This document shows, one piece after another, positions 11,482-21,458 of a stretch of 64,000 bases of DNA. Numbering within the stretch: position 1 is the first letter of the stretch; each line of letters starts with the position of its first letter. The notes under the pieces were generated by a model. That model did no database searches. It had not been told where the DNA came from and was given only the letters and a program-made list of their open reading frames with translations. The position numbers were made by a program, and so were the translations under genes. The DNA is from Euclidia mi (lineage: Eukaryota; Arthropoda; Insecta; Lepidoptera; Erebidae): assembly GCA_944739405.2 (NCBI GenBank), contig OX123193.2, forward strand, positions 9,804,331 through 9,868,330, read 5' to 3'.

Positions 11482-13155
11482 TGGAAATCCAGGTATTCTG
11501 CCGGTGAAACAAGGTCAAGCATATATGCAAACTGATCACTGGACTATTGTAAAGGTTATAAGTTTAGAACAAATTTATACAGATTTAAACTACATTTCTA
11601 GCAACTATCAAAAACTTTGTAATTTAATAGATTGGAATGCATCATAATCTCAAGAAATAATTAGCATTAAAATGCATACAGAGTTTATACGTAAAATAAC
11701 TACAGAAAAGTATCAACAACTCATACCATCTAAACGCTCTAAGCGAGGGCTCATTAATCCACTGGGTTCTATTATAAAAATTATAACGGGTAATTTAGAC
11801 AACGACGACGCGTTAAAGTATGATGAACTTATTTCTAACATGAATCAAAATCAAGTAATTATTTCGAAGAAATTAACTTTAGTCTCTAAAATGTTCAACA
11901 GTATTATAAATGTTACAGAAACTATTGAACAGAACACTGTTAACCTTCACAACCGATTGACTAAGATTGAAGTGTTAATTAAAGATCTAACTGTCCAGCA
12001 AAACAATTGGATTTTTCTTACATATGTAATTGGGTTATTCAATGTTTTTATAAGTAGTTTTCGTACTATATTCATAAGATTAAGTGAAATTGAAACTGCA
12101 CTCGCCTTAAGTAGGATATCTATTCTACATCAATCAATTGTAAACTCTTCAGAATTTTTGTACCATTTAAAATTAATTTCTGAAACTGAAACCTTAGTAT
12201 ACTCACCTATTGAATCAAACTTAATATAGAAGAGATAATATGTGTTAAATCTTATATAAAAAATTATCAAATTGCATTTATAATGGAGATTCCACTTACT
12301 GATAATGTTACTTATAACTACTATAAGATATATTCCTTACCAATTTTCCATGAATCTGAAAATAAAACCCTAGCTATTTTCCCCAAATATCCTTACCTTT
12401 TGGCGAAAGAAAGTACATACTTACCAATTATAATACCATGCCGATCATTCTCTGCTGGCGATCATTTCCTGTGTACTGCAGACAACCGAGTTCCTTACTA
12501 TGAGCTTACCTGTATTGAGCAGCTTATGAAGTTTGAAGATGACCTTACACACTGCAAGCAGCGCCCAATTCAAATTGAAGAGGTCAGAGTGCAACAAGTT
12601 GCTATGGACAACTGGATCCTATATAGTAGACTGAAGATTACGTTAACAAGACATTGCAGTGATGAAGTTAGCAAACAGCCGGTATATGGTACTTACCTGA
12701 TGACCATCGACGAGCCCTGTGATTGGGAGATACATGGCATACATATCCATCATCGCTTACTGATAGAATCGGGAACAGTGGAAAAGATGCCGATAGTTAC
12801 CTTACCTGAGTTACGTGCAAACGCGAGTTTATTCAGTGCACATGCACTTGATATGAAAGGCGTTAAACTAGACGAAGTGAAATATATGGCGTATTCGTTA
12901 AAACATAGTGAAGTGATTGAAAGTGTTTTTGATGCCAATAAAAGTAGCTTCAGTGGATCTTTAGTATACGTAACTTTAGGATTAGTTATTTTAAGTATTT
13001 TCGTATTTTTCATGTACGTAATTCGGTTCAAATTGCTGAAATATACATGTTTTAAGAAAAATTATCGGAACCAATCTCAAATCGATTCTCCCGATAATTT
13101 TCCTCTTAAGGTCGGAGGAGTTATAGTTAGCAACCAACCTTCGCCTTTAGAATAA
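11417..13155 (+). pseudogene. env: Errantivirus Env (F-like fusion glycoprotein), broken
   Basis: Envelope protein related to baculovirus F proteins. Visible parts: an N-terminal segment overlapping the end of pol; a furin-like RSKR site at 11735-11746 followed by a glycine-rich hydrophobic fusion-peptide-like segment; a coiled helical stretch; a cysteine-rich central part; and one transmembrane segment near 12955-13025 followed by a short tail. Lesions: an in-frame TAA at 11645-11647 and a frame change near 12226-12229. The last dozen codons run into the 3' LTR. No signal peptide is visible in frame; in this class it usually comes from a spliced upstream exon, and 'ccacag' at 11410-11415 is a possible acceptor. 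Non-functional as it stands. Confidence 0.85.
13108..13118 (+). other. Errantivirus polypurine tract
   Basis: 'aaggtcggagg' directly precedes the 3' LTR and lies inside the env reading frame, a compact arrangement typical of errantiviruses. Confidence 0.75.
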
Positions 13156-13384
13156 GTTTAGACTACCAATTATGCTTAGTCTTAGTTTTAACCATCCTTC
13201 TTAGAAGTAAGATAAGATGGCCCAACGGATGTGTCTCGCCGGTGGGTCGATCGGTAGCATAGTTTAATTAGAATTAAAGTCGCCTCCAAATCGGCTACAC
13301 GTATTTTAATTTCTCATCCTTAGTTTAATAAGTTTATTAAAGTTAGTTTTTAAAAAGCGTTTCCATCGCTCCGGAAACAAGAGT
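13119..13384 (+). repeat. Errantivirus 3' LTR
   Basis: 266 bp. No difference from the 5' LTR was seen on base-by-base reading. Followed by the second 'aagt' target copy, after which unit 2's uninterrupted sequence resumes. Confidence 0.95.
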
Positions 13385-13697
13385 AAGTGCTTATTATTTA
13401 CATGACATCAAGACATAACAACAATATTTTTAATTTTAATAGCACTTTCGCTGAAAGATAGAGGACTTTGTAGCGCTATAATAATATATAGACTGTGTTT
13501 AGCTTTTAGTAACGCCGGTGTAACCACGGGCAACATACCTAGTTAGAACCAATTTTATTGAAATCGCATTTAAATAAAAAAAATCTTAAACAAAATTCGT
13601 TATTACGAAATAAAAGCTGAAATTTCAAAGGTTCAAAAAGTTTTAAGACCTTTCATATTATGAAATACTAGTATTTTCAATAATATTTAAACCATTA
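13385..13697. other. No gene seen
   Basis: AT-rich flank of the errantivirus, collinear with 44642-44954 in unit 2. No recognised repeat. Confidence 0.5.
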
Positions 13698-13715
13698 GTC
13701 AGAGATTACTCTGAC

Positions 13716-13853
13716 GGCAAGGTCCGAAGTACCCGTATTCGGCGAGCATGTATGAAAAGAGTAATGAGTGTAGAGGAAGCGCGTGCGGTCTGTAAGGATA
13801 GAAGCAAGTGGCGTTCCTTTGTCTCTGCCTACCCCGGCGGAAAAAAGGCGTGA
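13716..13853 (+). pseudogene. LINE ORF2 C-terminal fragment ('SAYPGGKKA' family)
   Basis: 46 codons in one frame, including 'MKRVMSVEEARAVC', 'DRSKWRSFVSAYPGGKKA' and a TGA, followed by an 'atgtatgt' simple tail. This is the C-terminus of an insect non-LTR element, heavily 5'-truncated. The last codons (around 'ctctgcctaccccgg...ggcgtga') are the same sequence that forms the 3' tail of the tRNA-headed SINEs here. Duplicate at 44973-45110. Confidence 0.75.
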
Positions 13854-13970
13854 CATGATGTATGTATGTCTAATGAAGATTTAATAAATAAGAATGACAC
13901 GGGACTGACTTTGAGAGAATAATATGTGAAAACCTACATAAAATATGAATATTTGATGATTATAACAGTG

Positions 13971-14310
13971 AAATGAAAGCAGCGATAGCCGAGTGGTGAG
14001 ACCGATAGACTGCTACGCAGAGGGTCTCGGATTCGCATCCACGGCACGCACCAATAACTTTTCGAAGTTAAGTGCGTATTAAATCGTTAATTATTGCTTG
14101 CTTATCGGTCTAGGAAAACTTCGTGAGGAAATCTGCATGTCTGAGACTTCACATGTCTTTAGAGAACATCATGGAGAACATGATGCTCTCTAAAGACATG
14201 TGAAGTCTGCCAACCCGCACTTGGCCAGCGTGGTGGACTATGGCTTCACTCTTCTCATAGTGAGAAGAGGCCCGTGCCCAGCAGTGGGACAGTATAAAGG
14301 GCTGATGATT
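13971..14310 (+). mobile_element. tRNA-headed SINE with internal hairpin
   Basis: Flanked by a perfect 12-bp target duplication 'attataacagtg' (13959-13970, 14311-14322). The tRNA-like head starts at 13979 ('gcagcgatagccgagtgg', A-box-like; degenerate B-box-like 'ggattcgcatcc' at about 14029). The tail contains 'cccgtgcccagcagtggga' and 'gggctgatgatt'. Same family as the SINE inserted in the BEL-A LTR at 21459-21857. Duplicate at 45228-45567. Confidence 0.88.
14144..14208. repeat. 65-bp near-perfect palindrome inside SINE
   Basis: Left arm 14144-14173 and right arm 14179-14208 are reverse complements with one mismatch (30-bp arms), separated by the 5-nt loop 'gagaa'. Duplicate at 45401-45465. 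The right arm is contiguous with the downstream SINE body; the left arm looks like a snap-back copy of it. Confidence 0.9.
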
Positions 14311-14452
14311 ATTATAACAGTGGCCTGTTCATCTCAAAGTTAGCGACACTGACGGCTAAGTCTTCGATTCGATTTCCACAAAAGCAAATATTTGTGTGAT
14401 GGTCATTTGGTTCTGTGTGTATTTATGTATATACTTATTTAGGTCCAGAATC

Positions 14453-14690
14453 ATCATCATCATCGTCAGCCTTTAACAGTCCACTGCTGAACTAGGCCTC
14501 TCCTTGAAAGGAGGAATTGGCCTACTATATCACGCTGGCCAAACGGGTTGGTATAGGGTTTGTATCAAGTTTTCCTTCTCTTACAGTGCTGTTCTCTGCA
14601 TAATATGCTCCCTCTGTCGGCTCTTACGACACCCATGGGATGGTATGGGGTGGTGACATTCCGTATTCTTAATCCGTCACCACACGGATG
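14453..14690 (-). mobile_element. Inverted SINE/LINE tail fragment
   Basis: Begins with 'tcatcatcatcatcgtcagc' and 'cagtccactgctgaac', the reverse complement of the tail of the SINE at 13971-14310, so the two copies lie tail to tail. It continues with 'cacccatgggatggtatggg', a common LINE-end sequence. Duplicate at about 45710-45947. Confidence 0.65.
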
Positions 14691-14744
14691 AATATTTAAA
14701 CTCAAATTCTAATCACTTTACAGTCATTTTTAATCTATTACTGG

Positions 14745-14996
14745 GCTGCCTTCGTGATCCTGTGAATAGCGCGTGCGTCTGCTGATCAGGAAGTCCTCCT
14801 GGGTTCGATACCCGGGTCGTGCAAAAGTGTTACTGGGCTTTACCGAATTTTCAGTAGCAGCGCAGGTTCTGGCAAAGTGCCCGGTAACGGCAAAAGGATT
14901 GCCCTCTATTATGTAGGACCTACAAATTCTTAACGTGGCGAAGTGTGGGTGTAATATATTACACCTCTGCCTACCCCTTAGGGATACAGGTGTGAG
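14745..14996 (+). mobile_element. tRNA-derived SINE
   Basis: tRNA-like head from 14745 with B box 'gggttcgatacccgg', body 'gttactgggctttaccg', tail 'ctgcctaccccttaggga'. Same family as 41-285 and 17611-17845. Duplicate at 46002-46253. Confidence 0.85.
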
Positions 14997-15059
14997 TACA
15001 TCTATATATATAAATAAAAAGTAATTATAAAATAACCGCTTTTTACTAAATGCATATGG

Positions 15060-15310
15060 ATGTATTCACGGTACATATACCGAAATGACATTTTCTAAAA
15101 TTTTTGTCTGTCTGTCTATCTGTTTGTGTCGCTAATCTCTGGAGCGGCTGGGCTAATTTTGACGGGACGTTCAATGGCGGAAAGTAAAAAAAAAAGGAAA
15201 AGCTGATGTACCAAGGAGTAACTAAGGCTATAAATTAACCGGGTACGCGAAGTAGTTCCCTCAGTAGGAGGGCGAAACCGCGGGAAACAGTATAAAATAT
15301 ATAGCTAGAA
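15060..15310 (+). mobile_element. Helitron-like non-autonomous fragment (tentative)
   Basis: Contains 'ctctggagcggctgggcta' and a GC-rich stretch 'gggcgaaaccgcgggaaac' a short distance before 'ctagaata', a pattern often seen at the 3' end of lepidopteran Helitrons (hairpin then CTAG). No Rep/helicase coding sequence and no clear 5' end. Duplicate at about 46317-46567. Confidence 0.4.
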
Positions 15311-15334
15311 TATATATAATCTAGTCCTAAAGTC

Positions 15335-15560
15335 AAAGTAAAAATCCTTTATTCATTTAGATCACAAAGTGACACTTATGAACGTCAAATTTAAAACATT
15401 ATTACTGTATGCTTCTACATTTACATTTACTGCCACGTTCGCAAAGCAAGGGCGTAGAACCATGAGAAAGAACGGGCAATAAAACTCACGGTCACTCTTT
15501 TTCATCGCCAGGTTTTTAATAATACATAACAATTAAACTTTTGTAAGGTGCTGCAACTGT
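15335..15560 (-). mobile_element. LINE 3' UTR fragment
   Basis: Resembles the outer part of the inverted repeat at 15885-16040: both contain 'cacaaagtgac', 'tgaacgtca', 'actgccacgttcgcaa' and 'gaacgggcaataaaactca'. Both lie in the same orientation, so two truncated copies of one LINE 3' end sit side by side. Duplicate at about 46592-46817. Confidence 0.65.
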
Positions 15561-15798
15561 TATACTTTCTATGTTACTTGTATATATTTACTGTACAATA
15601 CTCAAGCATAATCAAGTTAAATTTTGATAAATATACATATGCATGAAAACTTTATCGCGTCGTTGCCTTTGCTAAGAAGTTATCAGCCATTTCACCGCGG
15701 TGTACAAAGATAATGAATTAACATTATATATCCAGAAAAGCAAAACGCATTTTCATAGGAAGCGTGCGTGTTTTACATTAAATTGTGATTCTTTTAGA

Positions 15799-16790
15799 CA
15801 TAAATACGGTCACATAATAAAGTCTATTTTCTGTAGGCAAATGCCCAGATTCGGGGTGCATTCACACCGTCACAAAAAAAAATCAAAAATCAAAATCATT
15901 TATTCATCTAGGCCACAAAGTGACGTCTATGAACGTCAAAATTTAAGTTAACTACTTAATGATTCTACATTAACATTTACTGCCACGTTCGCAATGCAAT
16001 AGGTAGAACCACGAGAAAGAACGGGCAATAAAACTCATGGCCACTCTTTTCAAACAAATATAATGGTGGTACATTTTATTTTTGTAAGGAGCTGCAACTG
16101 TTTCACGTTGTAGACATCTACTAGTAAATTTTTTAGTAGCTATTGATATCATACTCAAGCAGTAAATGATGTTCATATGGTAAGCGTCCCAAAGTAAATA
16201 TGGTGAAACAGGAGCATCCACTTACGTCTTTTTAATGTAGGCAACTCGCGAACATGGTGAGAACTATGGTAGAAGTGAATGAAGCAGAAAGTAACGGTAT
16301 TATGAAACCAAAGCAATCGACAACCTATTAGTTAGCCCATGACCACGAGTTACCCACATTTTACAAATCCGCAAAGTTATAATGAAAGTGTGGAACATGA
16401 ATGCAAAATATAGTATGAAATGAGAATATCGTAATTAACTACACTATAAAATAAAACTACTAATTATTGACCTAGTCAACAGCGAACAACTACTTCCAAG
16501 CGCTCCTGTCATCAAAATAATCCTTCAAACTGTAATATGCCTTATTTATAAGATTCTTTTTTACTTCTGCCTGAAACGACCTTAATGGCAAGTCTAAAAT
16601 ATAAGTTGGTAATTTATTGTATATGCGAATACTGAGCCCAATAAAAGAGCTATGCGTTTTGTGCAAACGAAAATACGGAACACATAATTTATGTCTATTT
16701 CTAGTATTGATATTGTGTATGTCACTATTCATTTTATAAGAATTTATGTTTAGTCTTACATGCATAACACTGGCATAAATATACTGTGAC
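15799..16790 (-). repeat. Left arm of ~1-kb inverted repeat (LINE 3' end, minus)
   Basis: Reverse complement of 18730-19722 over about 990 bp with few mismatches. The content is a LINE C-terminus plus its 3' UTR. Outer and inner ends are sharp: beyond 15799 and beyond 16790 the homology stops. Duplicate of this arm at 47056-48046. Confidence 0.88.
16490..16765 (-). pseudogene. LINE ORF C-terminal fragment
   Basis: 91 codons with 'FRLHKTHSSFIGLSIRIYNK' followed by 'LPTYILDLPL', matching the C-terminal region that follows reverse transcriptase in several insect LINE clades. No RT motifs are upstream, so it is 5'-truncated. Mirrored at 18755-19030 and repeated at 47747-48022. Confidence 0.7.
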
Positions 16791-16904
16791 GCTACAGTAA
16801 GAATACCAATAGTTTTAAATTTTTCTTTGAGCGAGACTCTTGTCTTTTACTGGTAAATCACCGTCACCGTCGTGGCATAGCTTGATCTTTATAGGTAAAC
16901 TAAC

Positions 16905-17506
16905 TGTTTGAAATAAAAATAGTTTTATGATAAGTCAAGTCGATTATATCGATTTAGTAACGTTTAGTTTAGTCTATTGTAAATTTTGACTATGGTCACA
17001 CTGAACTGTCAACTTCCGCTTGCCTTGAAAAAATTAACACGCCGTCTTGGTCTGTCTCGCGAGATTTGTAATTGATATAAATTGATCGCCTTTTGGAAAG
17101 CTCGTCCTTGTAGCTTCGCGAATAGTTTGTCGTTTACCGCGCTGGCAACGGTTTAATTGTGATAAAAATAGTACTTTAATGAACATTGTAAAACTTGAGT
17201 GAATCCGATGCACGTGCTTGGTGCTTGACGACTTCGCTGATGAGGAACGCCGAACTGAATCCTGCGGTATTTATTCGATTTTCTTGTTATTTTGGCCAAA
17301 ATTATGAGTTAATCTTATAGGTCCACTCCAGAGCATCAGTGAAGATATCAGGTGAGTTGAAACATTTTATTAATATTAGTTTGATTCGCTGTGCAACGCA
17401 ATGCATTGTGTCTGGATATATTGTCTATCGTGGTCTGGTAGATGTATTACAGCTTCCACTGCGCACTTCTGAACGGTTTCCTACCTGCCTACGGTAACTC
17501 TAGACA
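16905..17506 (+). mobile_element. Solo LTR of a BEL/Pao relative
   Basis: 602 bp from 'tgtttgaaat' to 'ctctagaca' with a perfect 5-bp target duplication 'ctaac' (16900-16904, 17507-17511) and no internal region. The first ~115 bp and the 'gtgataaaaatagta' block match BEL-B/C LTRs; 'tccttgtagct' and 'cgccttttg' match BEL-A. It arose by LTR-LTR recombination of a full element. Duplicate at 48162-48764, where the terminal CA has mutated. Confidence 0.92.
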
Positions 17507-17610
17507 CTAACTGTTGCTTACATTTTGGTAATGCTAGTTTCAAAATCATCTTAATCAAATGCACTTTTAACACACTCTTTTATTAGTAAAAGTTGTTTCA
17601 AGTTTTAACT

Positions 17611-17845
17611 GCCTCCCTGGTCTAGTGGATAGCGTATGCCACTGCTGATCGAAGGCCCCGGGTTCGAAGCCCGGGTCGGGCAAGAGTGCTACTGGATTTT
17701 TCCGAATTCCCAGTAGCAGCACGGAATCTTAATGTGGCGGTAACAGGCTCGCCCCCTATTACGTGGGACCTCAAAATTCATGGCGAAATGTGGGTGTAAT
17801 ATTACGCCTCTGGCTACCCCTTCGGGGATACAGGCGTGAGTCTAT
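17611..17845 (+). mobile_element. tRNA-derived SINE, full length
   Basis: The best-preserved tRNA-like head in the window: A box 'tggtctagtgg', B box 'gggttcgaagcccgg', then body 'cagtagcagcacgg', 'ctcgccccctattacgtggg', tail 'ctacccctteggggata' type (here ending 'acaggcgtgagtc'). Not a tRNA gene: it continues directly into the SINE body. Duplicate at 48869-49103. Confidence 0.88.
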
Positions 17846-18729
17846 AAATAAAACATAAATATAAAGTCAAAGTCAAAGCCATTTACATACAAGCTACATT
17901 CCGGTGTGATCCAACGCCAACAAAATACGGGTCACGCATCGATCAAACGCTGTATAGTCATGTATGTAGTTCGGACCTTTATTATGGGCTTTCATTTAAG
18001 TCCACTTAGTCCCCATTTTGGGTTCTCGTCAATGCAATTATGTTTGTTGTTCGTTGTATTACGTATAAAGCTGATTTAGTGGATTCCATTTTTCCTTTGA
18101 GTGGAATGGAAATAAATGATTTGATCCGAATAAGGGGCGCCGTATATAATTGATAATAGGGCGATTAATGTTACTTCGTATTCAGCTTTTATTGTTTATA
18201 TAATTATGTATCTATTTTAGGTTTACCAAAAGGTGTTACAGATTTATTCTAGGCAGCATTCAAGTATTTGGTCCTTACAACCATTTACACGACCAAATTC
18301 TAACGGCTCTTGTGTATTTCTTTTAAATTTATTTATTTTAACAGGTTCTCCGTCATTTCACCCGCTGATTTATCTTGCTTATCTTTTAATTGTAGAAACC
18401 GGATTGGGTAGTTTTTGTATATCACTAAGTACGTAGCAGAAATGACAACTATGATTTCGATTTCAATTACTTACTTAGGTTTAAAATCATCATCAGCATC
18501 ATGTGTGCACTTATTTTAATGCATGACTTTCACCTTGGAGATCGTAGTCCGTTTTCCAGTGAAACCAAATTTGACACCATCTTAGCTTTACCACGGAGCA
18601 ATTGCCGTCGATTAGTGCTAGAGGTATTTCTCCGAAATTTTGTAACAAACAAGCCTGTTCTCATGAACCACTGATATGTGGTTCACACGAAGTGGATTTA
18701 AAATTAAATCCACTTTTCATTAACACGTC
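17846..18729. other. No gene; unique spacer
   Basis: AT-rich spacer inside the inverted repeat. A 67-codon plus frame (18233-18436) has no recognisable motif. Positions about 18443-18903 are absent from unit 2, where the sequence jumps directly into the right arm. Confidence 0.5.
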
Positions 18730-19722
18730 GTCACAATATATTTATGCCAGTGTTATGCATGTAAGACTAAACATAAATTCTTATAAAATGAATAGTGACA
18801 TACACAATATCAATACTAGAAATAGACGTAAATTATGTTTTCCGTATTTTCGTTTGCACAAAACGCATAGCTCTTTTATTGGGCTCAGTATTCGCATATA
18901 CAATAAATTACCAACTTATATTTTAGACTTGCCATTAAGTTCGTTTCAGGCAGAAGTTAAAAAGAATCTTATAAATAAGGCATATTACAGTTTGAAGGAT
19001 TATTTTGATGACAGGAGCGCTTGGAAGTAGTTGTTCGCTTTTGACTAGGTCAATAATTAGTAGTTTTATTTTATAGTGTAGTTAATTACGATATTCTCAT
19101 TTCATACTATATTTTGCATTGATGTTCCACACTTTCATTATAACTTTGCGGATTTGTAAGATGTGGGTAACTCGTGGTCATGGGCTTACTAATAGGTTGT
19201 CGATTGCTTTGGTTTCATAATACCGTTACTTTCTGCTTCATTCACTTCTACCATAGTTCTCACCATGTTCGCGAGTTGCCTACATTAAAAAGACGTAAGT
19301 GGATGCTCCTGTTTCACCATATTTACTTTGGGACGCTTACCATATGAAAATCATTTACTGCTTGAGTATGATATCAATAGCTACTAAAAATTTTACTAGT
19401 AGATGTCTACAATGTGAAACAGTTGCAGCTCCTTACAAAAATAAAATGTACCACCATTATATTTGTTTGAAAAGAGTGGCCATGAGTTTTATTGCCCGTT
19501 CTTTCTCGTGGTTCTACCTATTGCATTGCGAACGTGGCAGTAAATGTAAATGTAGAATCATTAAGTAATTAACTTAAATTTTGACGTTCATAAGCGTCAC
19601 TTTGTGGCCTAGATAAATAAATGATTTTGATTTTTGTTTTTTTTTTGTGACGGTGTGAATTCACCCCGAATCTGGGCATTTGCCTACAGAAAATAGACTT
19701 TATTATGTGACCGTATTTATGC
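18730..19722 (+). repeat. Right arm of ~1-kb inverted repeat (LINE 3' end, plus)
   Basis: Mirror of 15799-16790. In unit 2 the counterpart (49732-50556) has lost its inner ~175 bp through the 460-bp deletion. Confidence 0.88.
18755..19030 (+). pseudogene. LINE ORF C-terminal fragment (inverted copy)
   Basis: 91 codons, nearly identical to 16490-16765 but on the opposite strand. No RT domain is present. Non-functional remnant. Confidence 0.7.
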
Positions 19723-20593
19723 TGAACGATTCCGACCACGGCGTTCGACTTTATCACGCATACCTAAGTTAAGGATTAAACATTGCAAAGTAGTAGGTAC
19801 ATTTTTTAAAGTTCCAGGTAATTTGAAAAATCTTATCTTTAGGTGACTTAACGAAGAATTCAAACAGCACAGTATGATCTACAACTCGTCGCCATAATGA
19901 TTTTTTAAGTAAAGAACATTGCTACAAAAACCGTCACCGTCCGTTCGTGACTGAGGCACGATCGCGGCTGTTGTGTACTTTAGGCACAGCCTAATGTGTA
20001 CTTTGCTCGAGGCGCGTAGGTATAACTCGAGTTTCGTGCATTTGTATGAAGTTAGAATACTGTTAGATATTATTACTGTGCTGAAACTTATCATGTCAAC
20101 CAAGTCATGTTTTGTAATCGTTTACATTGTAGGAAAGAGCCAATTATTGTATTTCAAAATCAAGAAGTAAATCAAATTATGAAGACATTACTTAACTAGG
20201 TTATTAAGCTCTTGACGAATATCTACTGGATAATTCTGAATGATAATGCGGCCACAATGCAATCCAAAATACGTACAGGTTCACAAATATATTATCGTTA
20301 TTCGAATGAAAATCTGTAACCACGTGAATTTCCGCATTAGAATTCAATGTCATACGATATTCTAATGGCTTCGTAGATGACTAGTAACAGCATAAACTAT
20401 TTCATTACCTTAATAAATAGCGCTAGAAGTCATGTTTCTGATATGAAATTATTGTGTACATTTATTAGTGAATAATTATCCAATAATTATTTAAATGATT
20501 AACAATATAAGTAATTAAATTAAGTCTTAAAAGAATAAAAAAAAAACTAATTAATATATACAAGGGAAAATTCAAAAAATTAAAAATTTAAAT
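19723..20593. other. No gene seen
   Basis: AT-rich non-coding sequence with an A/T-rich stretch near 20520-20590. Collinear with 50557-51426 in unit 2. Confidence 0.5.
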
Positions 20594-21091
20594 TTAGAAG
20601 GCGTCATGAAACTCATCCGCATCGCAGTCAATTGGAAGCGTGCCTAGAAGACTGGTAGCATTGCCTCGTTGGATGGCTATACTTATTTTTTGAGCCAAAT
20701 ACGTGCAAGCACTCTGGTCACGCGAGGCGTCTATGAGTCTCTTTGCGAGATCTCTAAAAAGTGATCGCACACTTGGACCCCATGGCCCCAATGTTTCGAC
20801 CCCAAACGGCTCAAATGCATAATCTCCTATTAGATTTACATATTTGCGCCGTTTGAGTGTCTCCGCTGTAGCAGCAGCAGCGCCCGCACAACCTGCTGTG
20901 CTGGGAAGATGAGATGGCGCAAGGGTATCGACACATGTTGCGTCCCATACCAAAGGCCTACCCAGCTTCCATGGCAGTACAATTTTAGTAACATTAAGTG
21001 GGTAGTTCCAAAGTGTTGTTCTCCCAGTACCATACACTTCATTACTTACATATCTCATAATATATTCATAATACCTTACACAGAATATCAC
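20594..21091 (-). pseudogene. Retroelement polyprotein C-terminal fragment
   Basis: 165-codon frame, preserved in unit 2 (51427-51924) with one visible amino-acid change. From about residue 36 it reads 'PWKLGRPLVWDATC', 'TLAPSHLPST', 'FGVETLGPWG', 'SIAIQRGNATSLLGTLP', a conserved block I associate with the extreme C-terminus of invertebrate retroelement polyproteins downstream of reverse transcriptase. The first ~30 residues do not fit the block, and no RT is upstream, so the copy is 5'-truncated. The spaced D and E-T residues resemble a PD-(D/E)XK nuclease core, but that is speculation. Confidence 0.55.
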
Positions 21092-21458
21092 ATCTACGCT
21101 TTGTGCAAAGTTGGTTCAACTCATAAATTAAAAACAGTCCTAGAACCGTCCGAAATATCCTTGAAACGGCTAACGTGGTCAAAGTTAAGTCTTCCTTTGT
21201 ATAGGAATGTTCCAACAAAATGATTGTCTAGAACTTGGCTAGAAGGAGCTGGGATTAATTGCAGCAGATTTGTGGAAGCGTGACTCTATTCATCAGCCCT
21301 TGTCAGCCACAACAAATCTCAGACATAAATGTACTGTGTTGCACAGCGAATACAAGTAATCTTAATATTAATGTCTTACCAAATATCTCCTGGTGATGTT
21401 CTTGAGTGGAGTCCTGGAGGCAAGCTAGATACACACAAGGCTAAAATTGGCCAATATT

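Larger units (their letters stand above)
5440..13384 (+). mobile_element. Gypsy-type errantivirus (endogenous insect retrovirus), recent insertion
   Basis: Complete provirus layout: LTR, primer binding site, gag, pol, env, polypurine tract, LTR. It is flanked by a 4-bp target duplication 'aagt' (5436-5439 and 13385-13388). Unit 2 holds the unoccupied site at 44642-44645. The two 266-bp LTRs look identical by eye, so insertion is recent. Pol is open, but gag has an early in-frame stop and env has an in-frame stop and a frameshift, so this copy should not be autonomous. Errantiviruses are envelope-bearing Ty3/Gypsy elements of insects. Confidence 0.95.

Noticed and set aside
15970..16221. 83-codon minus frame, mirrored at 19299-19568 and repeated in unit 2
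   Set aside because: Lies in the LINE 3' UTR downstream of the ORF stop and has no recognisable domain; its repetition follows from the inverted repeat and the duplication.
17611..17684. Possible tRNA gene with good A and B boxes
   Set aside because: It runs straight into the SINE body and tail, and equivalent heads with the same body occur at many positions in the window.
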